From Polynucleobacter sp. MWH-UH35A (GTDB lineage: Bacteria > Pseudomonadota > Gammaproteobacteria > Burkholderiales > Burkholderiaceae), in NCBI RefSeq assembly GCF_018687075.1, contig NZ_CP061285.1, forward strand, positions 310,001 through 374,000: 64,000 nucleotides of DNA, read 5' to 3'. Below the pieces are notes generated by a model. That model ran no database searches. It worked only from the letters and a program-made list of their open reading frames with translations, and was not told the DNA's origin. The position numbers and the translations under genes are program-made. Below are positions 59,263 through 64,000 of the stretch, one piece after another. Within the stretch, counting starts at the first letter, position 1. Each line of letters starts with the position of its first letter.

Positions 59263-60255
59263 ATGAGTAAATGTTTATCTAACAATTTGAGCGATATGCA
59301 GACAGTCCAGCCAACACTGTTGACTGCTAAAGAGCTGCTAGCGCATGCCATGGCTCCGGTCTATCGAGTCATTAATGGCCTACTCGTCGTTACTGTTTTT
59401 ATGGTGGTTGGTCTTTGGCTCTCGGGTAATGGCACCAATGCTGGTGCTTTTGACTTAGCTCGTATTCTGGTTCCAGACGAAGCGCGCCATATGGTTTGGA
59501 GCAATGGATTTGGCATGCTCAACCAATATAAAGATTCCAATGAAGTGTCAGCGCCACAAGTAGCTGATACTGAGATCGCTGCGGTGATCTATAACAAATC
59601 TAAAGCACCTGTTACCACTGGTCTAGCAAGCGCTAAGCAGCAGACTGTAGCTTTGCTCATGCCTTCCGTAGCGCAAATGCAGGTGAAATCGATTTCACAT
59701 TTGTCGGATCGCATCCCAAGTTCGAAGATTGATCCCCAGGCCTTGGATAGCAATTTAATGGGCTCGCTACAGAATCAACGTGCAGTAGCGGACTTCTTTG
59801 AAAAGAAATACAGCCTAGATCGTGCCAAGATTGAGGAGTATGTTTCGAATACGATTTTGATTGCTAAAGAAGTCAATATTGACCCAGTGCTTTTATTGGC
59901 AGTAATTTCAGTAGAGTCCAACTTCAATCCAAACACCAAGAGTCATGCTGGTGCCGAAGGTTTAATGCAAGTGATGACTTCAGTGCATAAGGATAAGTAC
60001 GCCATCTTTGGCGGCACTTCTGAGGCTGCCAAGCCTGAAGTAAATATCCGTGTTGGCGCTTATATTCTTAAATACCTCATCGCTACTGCAGGCTCATTAC
60101 GCAATGGTTTGAAGTATTACGTTGGCGCTGCAAATGCTGAGGATGATGGTGGTTATGCTGACAAAGTAATGGCAGAAAGAAATCGTCTCATCGGCTTATG
60201 TCAAAATCGCTCATCTAACCGTTTGACCTTGAATGGTAAAGATTTGCGTTCTTAA
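59263..60255 (+). CDS. Membrane-anchored lytic transglycosylase (SLT domain)
   Basis: 330 residues. A single helix near residues 30-54 (YRVINGLLVVTVFMVVGLWLSG) anchors it; the stretch 60-170 is low-complexity linker. From about 200 the SLT domain: VLLLAVISVESNFNPNTKSHAGAEGLMQVMTSVHKDKY, where the Glu of ESNF is the catalytic acid and GLMQVM is the GLMQ motif, then AYILKYLIATAGSLRNGLKYYVGAA. It cuts the glycan strands of peptidoglycan with formation of anhydro-muramic acid. The start ATG lacks a clear ribosome site. Confidence 0.87.
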   Translation: MSKCLSNNLSDMQTVQPTLLTAKELLAHAMAPVYRVINGLLVVTVFMVVGLWLSGNGTNAGAFDLARILVPDEARHMVWSNGFGMLNQYKDSNEVSAPQVADTEIAAVIYNKSKAPVTTGLASAKQQTVALLMPSVAQMQVKSISHLSDRIPSSKIDPQALDSNLMGSLQNQRAVADFFEKKYSLDRAKIEEYVSNTILIAKEVNIDPVLLLAVISVESNFNPNTKSHAGAEGLMQVMTSVHKDKYAIFGGTSEAAKPEVNIRVGAYILKYLIATAGSLRNGLKYYVGAANAEDDGGYADKVMAERNRLIGLCQNRSSNRLTLNGKDLRS

Positions 60256-60291
60256 GCAACGTTTTATCCGCATTAACTGTGCGCAGAATAT

Positions 60292-60318
60292 AAAAAGCCA
60301 CCCTCGGGTGGCTTTTGC
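60292..60318. terminator. Bidirectional intrinsic terminator
   Basis: AAAAGCCACCC (60293-60303), a two-base loop, GGGTGGCTTTT (60306-60316): an 11-bp hairpin flanked by A and T runs between the convergent transglycosylase and FKBP genes. Confidence 0.9.
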
Positions 60319-60348
60319 TTTACTGCCTATCTAGCGTTTCTAGTGTTA

Positions 60349-60696
60349 TTAGTTTACGCCGTGCAATTCCACGTCAAACACGAGTGTCGCGTTTGGAGGA
60401 ATTACACCGCCAGCTCCGCGTGCGCCGTAGCCCATTTCAGATGGAATGATGAGGGTGCGCTTACCGCCGATTTTCATACCAGCAACACCTCCATCCCAAC
60501 CTTTGATGACATGACCGGCGCCCAATGGGAAGCTAAAGAGTTGTCCACGATCAAGTGAGCTATCAAACTTTTGGCCTTTGTGATCAGCTGCATTTTCGTC
60601 ATACAACCAGCCGGTGTAATGTACATCCACATGATTGCCTTTGGTGGCTTCTTGGCCATTGCCAACAACGGTATCGATTTTTTTGAGTTCACTCAT
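60349..60696 (-). CDS. FKBP-type peptidyl-prolyl cis-trans isomerase
   Basis: 115 residues forming a single FKBP domain without signal peptide: VDVHYTGWLYDENAADHKGQKFDSSLDRGQLFSFPLGAGHVIKGWDGGVAGMKIGGKRTLIIPSEMGYGARGAGGVIPPNATLVFDVELHGV. The conserved pocket residues Y, F-D, V-I, W and Y are present. It is a cytoplasmic folding helper. A GGAAAA sequence precedes the ATG on the minus strand. Monocistronic. Confidence 0.94.
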   Translation of the reverse strand: MSELKKIDTVVGNGQEATKGNHVDVHYTGWLYDENAADHKGQKFDSSLDRGQLFSFPLGAGHVIKGWDGGVAGMKIGGKRTLIIPSEMGYGARGAGGVIPPNATLVFDVELHGVN

Positions 60697-60782
60697 GATG
60701 TTTTCCTATTTCACACAAATTGATGGGCTAGTATATTCTGAGCCCTGTAAATTGACAGCAAGCCAACTTTAACTAAAAACGT

Positions 60783-61799
60783 ATGACAAATTATTGGGCA
60801 AATTCAGCCTACAGCACTCTAGCAGTCAGTCCCGATCATCAGTTATTGGTGACGGATGATTTTTTGCGTACTTATATGGCAAGGCCCGAGCTTGCGCTAG
60901 TCCCCGAATCTTGCCCGAATGAGCGTGCTTTGCATCAGCGCTTGACTGATAACCCGCGTGTTGAAGTATCTGAGGCTGAAATCGCTGCAATGGCTGATGT
61001 AGATATCCAAGAAAACTATCGCATTTGGTTGCGTTATCGAGCGCGTCTACTTTCAGCCAGCTCCCTAGAGGGCTTTTATATGGGTTTATTTAAAGGCGAG
61101 GGCGTTGACGTTCCACCTTTATTTATTTCATTGCTAGCTCAAATTTTTATCAGGCATATTCTGGGCGACCAAGCAAATCCATTGGAAGCGCGGATGGGTG
61201 AGCTCTTTTTTAGAACTCAGAAAATCACCGTGATTGAAGATGGCATTGTGATGGGGGCGGATGAAGAGGTGGTGGCTCGCAATGCGCAGGCAGGCGAAAC
61301 GGGCAACATTATGGATTTGCTCAAAGGTAAATCCATGAGTATGCGTTCGGCGGATCTAGATGTCATTCATGAAGATAATGCTGATGAGTATTGGTTGCGA
61401 AATGAAGATTTTGATTTTGCGGTTCAACTCAATTTTGGGCACGAGCCTATTAATCATTTTTGTCGTGTTTTAGAAAAATGGCTTAAGCACTTTTTAGGTA
61501 TTGCTGTGCGCATTACGCCGATGCAGCAAATTACGGATCCTAAATGGTCATGGCATGTTGGTTTAGATGCTGCTGCCACAGATATACTGAACAAGCTGTA
61601 CAACAAAGAGCTGGTGGAAGCTGACGAGTTGCAGAAAGTGATTTGTTTATTTCGCTTGGACTTTATTGATGAGACAGCAGTAACCCAGAGTCAGGCTGGT
61701 AAGCCGGTGTATATGGCTATTGCCATGAACGATCAACAGCAGTTGAAGTTAAAGCCCCAAAACCTACTATTTAACTTGCCTCTGGCAAAGACTTCTTAA
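60783..61799 (+). CDS. Hypothetical protein, DUF6352-like
   Basis: 338 residues, soluble and without signal peptide. YWANSAYSTLAVSPDHQLLVTDDFLRTYMARPELALVPESC at the start and FDFAVQLNFGHEPINHFCRVLEKWLKHFLGIAVRITPMQQITDPKWSWHVGLDAAATDILNKLYN later are features that I associate with a Burkholderiales family annotated as DUF6352. There is no known function. The gene sits alone on the plus strand, diverging from fkbp by 86 bp and converging with the MFS gene by a 4-bp overlap. Confidence 0.65.
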   Translation: MTNYWANSAYSTLAVSPDHQLLVTDDFLRTYMARPELALVPESCPNERALHQRLTDNPRVEVSEAEIAAMADVDIQENYRIWLRYRARLLSASSLEGFYMGLFKGEGVDVPPLFISLLAQIFIRHILGDQANPLEARMGELFFRTQKITVIEDGIVMGADEEVVARNAQAGETGNIMDLLKGKSMSMRSADLDVIHEDNADEYWLRNEDFDFAVQLNFGHEPINHFCRVLEKWLKHFLGIAVRITPMQQITDPKWSWHVGLDAAATDILNKLYNKELVEADELQKVICLFRLDFIDETAVTQSQAGKPVYMAIAMNDQQQLKLKPQNLLFNLPLAKTS

Positions 61800-62992
61800 G
61801 CCGGCCCTGGCGACTTTTTGCGTTGCTGAGCTAGCCATAAGATGGCTAAGCCAGTAACAATCACTGGGGTGAGCGATCCCCAATTCAGAATGCTCCAACC
61901 ATGAGAGGTGATTAGGGCACCCGAACCAAAGGAAGTGAAGGCCATTGTTCCAAAGACAAAGAAATTAATAGCGGCTTGTGCTTTATCCCGTTCATTCGGT
62001 TGATAGGCAGTCATGGCCAAAGAGGTAGCACCAGTAAATAAAAAGTTCCAGCCGACACCCAGTAAAAATAATGCGATAAAGAATTGATGAAGATCCGTTC
62101 CGCTGAGTGCAATGGAAATGCAGACAAAGTTCAGCAGAACGCCAGTGCCCATAATTTTTAAGACCCCAAATCTTTGAATGAGTGAGCCTGTAAAAAAGCC
62201 AGGAGCAAACATGCCAATGACATGCCATTCCAAAACTAAAGCGGTATCAGAAAACGGCAGTCCACAGATTTGCATAGCCAAAGGGGTGGCAGCCATGAGT
62301 AGATTCATAACGCCGTAACCTAAGGCTGCGCCAATGACGGCGACCATGAAAACTGGTTGACGCAGGATCACACTTAAAGGGCGCCCATCGGTTAGCGCAT
62401 GTTGGGTTTTCAATTCTTGGGGGAAGTGAATGAACTGCATAACAAGGATACCAATGAATCCAGCGATGGATAGAGTCAGATAGGCGCCAAGAAATGCGGT
62501 GTCAAACAGGTCTCTAGTCCAGGATGCGAGATTGGGACCAACGACCGCACCAAGGATGCCCCCAGCTAAAACCCAAGAGACAGCCTTATCACGTTGACTG
62601 GTCTCGGTAAGCTCAGCAGCAGCAAAGCGATAAAGCTGGCCGTTGGCGCTGTAATAGCCAGCAATAAAGGTGCCCATGACCAAAAGCCAAAAGTTCTTGC
62701 TGATGGCGGCATAGGCGCACAACAGGGCGGACAACATGGCGACCAATAAGCCTAGCTGAAAGGAGATCTTGCGCCCAAAATAGTTCTGGGATTTGGCCAC
62801 GATGGAGGTAGAAAAGGCACCCCCAACAACGTATCCCATGACAGGTAGGGTAGCCATCCAGCTTGCCGGCGCCAAGCTGAGGCCTACAAGTCCATTAATT
62901 GCAATAAAAGTGACGTTATTGGTGAGGAATAGGCCCTGACAAATGATCAGCAGCACCAGATTCTTATTTAGTAAGGGATGTTTGCTGGTCAT
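61796..62992 (-). CDS. Major facilitator superfamily transporter
   Basis: 398 residues with twelve helices: LVLLIICQGLFLTNNVTFIAINGLVGLSLAP, then GYVVGGAFSTSIVAKSQNYFGRKISFQLGLLVAMLSAL (the MFS A-motif in the form N-Y-F-G-R-K), VSWVLAGGILGAVVGPNLASW, and the second six from about residue 210. Likely a drug or metabolite exporter or uptake system of the MFS; substrate is unknown. The gene is monocistronic. The 236 bp upstream to icd contain no gene. Confidence 0.87.
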   Translation of the reverse strand: MTSKHPLLNKNLVLLIICQGLFLTNNVTFIAINGLVGLSLAPASWMATLPVMGYVVGGAFSTSIVAKSQNYFGRKISFQLGLLVAMLSALLCAYAAISKNFWLLVMGTFIAGYYSANGQLYRFAAAELTETSQRDKAVSWVLAGGILGAVVGPNLASWTRDLFDTAFLGAYLTLSIAGFIGILVMQFIHFPQELKTQHALTDGRPLSVILRQPVFMVAVIGAALGYGVMNLLMAATPLAMQICGLPFSDTALVLEWHVIGMFAPGFFTGSLIQRFGVLKIMGTGVLLNFVCISIALSGTDLHQFFIALFLLGVGWNFLFTGATSLAMTAYQPNERDKAQAAINFFVFGTMAFTSFGSGALITSHGWSILNWGSLTPVIVTGLAILWLAQQRKKSPGPA

Positions 62993-63228
62993 AGCATGCA
63001 GTTTACGGCGAATTTGCTACGTCGGTTGCCTTGGTGGATTCCCTTAAATTGGCTGTTATCAGGTGCTTTCAAGTGCAAAACCGCCATTTTTGCCAAGTCC
63101 GATGATTTAAAATGAAGGACTCGCCTCATTGGCAAAAGGTCCGCTAAAAGCGACTTGCGAAATGTGGATTTGAGGGTGACAGGGTAAAAACCTGACTCTG
63201 TAATTTTTTCAATATTGAGGAAACATTC

Positions 63229-64000
63229 ATGGCTTCAGAGAAATCAAAGATTATTTACACGCTGACAGATGAAGCGCCACTTTTGGCGACTTGCGCATTT
63301 CTGCCAATTATTCGTACTTTTACGGCACCTGCTGGCGTAGAGATTGTGAAGAGCGACATTTCTGTTGCCGCTCGTATCTTGGCTGAGTTTTCTGATTGCC
63401 TTACTCCTGAACAACAAGTTCCTGATAACTTAGCAGCGCTCGGCAAGATGACTTTGTTGCCTGATACAAACATCATTAAGTTGCCAAACATTAGTGCCTC
63501 TGTTCCTCAGTTGCTCGCAGCTATTAAAGAGTTGCAATCTAAAGGCTACAAGATCCCTAATTTTCCTGAAGATCCAAAAACGGATGAAGAAAAAGCGATC
63601 CGTGCTCGCTATTCCAAATGCTTGGGTAGTTCAGTTAACCCAGTTTTACGCGAAGGTAACTCAGATCGCCGTGCGCCACCCGCTGTAAAGCGCTATGCGC
63701 GTAAAAACCCACATTCCATGGGTGAGTGGAGCCAAGCTTCGCGTACCCACGTATCTCATATGCATGGCGGCGACTTCTACTCTAGCGAGAAGTCAATGAC
63801 TATGACTAAGGCTTGCGATGTGAAGATGGACTTGGTAACGAAGAGTGGCAAGACTATTGTCCTCAAGCCAAAAGTTTCATTATTAGCTGGCGAAATCATC
63901 GACAGCATGTACATGAGCAAAAAAGCCCTGTGTGAGTTCTACGAGAAAGAAATCGAAGATGCTTACAAGACTGGCATGATGTTGTCCTTGCATGTGAAGG
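63229..64000 (+). CDS. icd: NADP-dependent isocitrate dehydrogenase, monomeric type (5' part)
   Basis: The first 257 codons of an enzyme that normally has about 740 residues; the frame runs off the right edge. KIIYTLTDEAPLLATCAFLPIIRTF, DISVAARILAEF, IKLPNISASVPQLLAAIKELQSKGYKIPNFPEDPKTDEEKAIRARYSKCLGSSVNPVLREGNSDRRAPPAVKRYARKNPHSMGEW are the isocitrate-binding opening of the monomeric IDH family, unrelated in length to the dimeric E. coli type. TTGAGGAAA lies before the ATG. It converts isocitrate to 2-oxoglutarate in the TCA cycle. Confidence 0.93.
   Translation, partial: MASEKSKIIYTLTDEAPLLATCAFLPIIRTFTAPAGVEIVKSDISVAARILAEFSDCLTPEQQVPDNLAALGKMTLLPDTNIIKLPNISASVPQLLAAIKELQSKGYKIPNFPEDPKTDEEKAIRARYSKCLGSSVNPVLREGNSDRRAPPAVKRYARKNPHSMGEWSQASRTHVSHMHGGDFYSSEKSMTMTKACDVKMDLVTKSGKTIVLKPKVSLLAGEIIDSMYMSKKALCEFYEKEIEDAYKTGMMLSLHVK

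Noticed and set aside
1..64000. Prophage, integrase, transposase or tRNA-associated island boundary
   Set aside because: No such gene or cloverleaf sequence was recognised; the island borders are defined by composition only.

Overview
The window looks like a chromosomal segment of a small-genome betaproteobacterium of the family Burkholderiaceae, most like Polynucleobacter. This is inferred from the housekeeping context: a cysI / DUF934 / cobA / cbiX block, a fused LivM-LivG transporter subunit, a darP (yjgA) gene, a DUF6352-like gene and a monomeric NADP isocitrate dehydrogenase, all in moderately AT-rich DNA. No rRNA, tRNA, CRISPR array, transposase or phage gene was seen.

Region 1 (about 1-32.8 kb) is a very large surface-polysaccharide locus. 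1-6.1 kb holds tightly overlapping glycosyltransferases (CgeB-like, several GT2, one GT10 fucosyltransferase-like) and a WecA/WbcO-type initiating phosphoglycosyltransferase. A flippase and a GT4 enzyme follow on the minus strand. From 8958 a long plus-strand run begins, with GT2/GT4 enzymes, a second flippase, a paratose/tyvelose-epimerase-like SDR and a degenerate SDR. It continues with a block of extremely AT-rich genes (about 16-28 kb) coding for GT-C-like membrane glycosyltransferases, a WecB-like 2-epimerase, a DUF2079 protein and unfamiliar proteins. Composition returns to that of the flanks at a UDP-glucuronate decarboxylase and a UDP-glucose dehydrogenase, which together would make UDP-glucuronate and UDP-xylose. 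Many genes start with GTG or TTG inside the stop codon of the previous gene.

Region 2 (33-42.6 kb) carries a ChaA-type antiporter, a siroheme / sulfite-reductase block (cbiX, cobA, DUF934, cysI) without the usual cysH/cysD/cysN, a higBA toxin-antitoxin pair with a clean promoter and operator, small membrane proteins, an unlisted 59-residue basic protein, an acyltransferase preceded by a 13-bp tandem repeat, darP and another glycosyltransferase-like gene.

Region 3 (42.6-50.3 kb) is metabolic: a GMC oxidoreductase, an EamA transporter and a branched-chain amino acid ABC transporter (LivK, LivH, LivMG fusion, LivF).

Region 4 (50.4-57.4 kb) has two compact modules. The first is a sulfide-detoxification set: TauE/SafE permease, sulfide:quinone reductase, Blh/persulfide-dioxygenase-type hydrolase and a BigR/SqrR-like ArsR repressor with the expected cysteine pair. 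The second is a minus-strand operon behind two Fur-box-like palindromes: outer-membrane-type protein, small protein, periplasmic FMN-binding protein, ApbE flavin transferase and a four-helix histidine-rich membrane protein. It reads as an iron-regulated extracytoplasmic flavin/heme electron-transfer system.

Region 5 (57.4-64 kb) has a DUF3820 protein, an exported nuclease, a lytic transglycosylase, an FKBP isomerase, a DUF6352-like protein, an MFS transporter and the first third of icd. The best candidates for new biology are the split GT-C pair at 20.6-22.8 kb, the paralogous unknown family at 24.8 and 32.0 kb, and the Fur-box flavin/heme operon.
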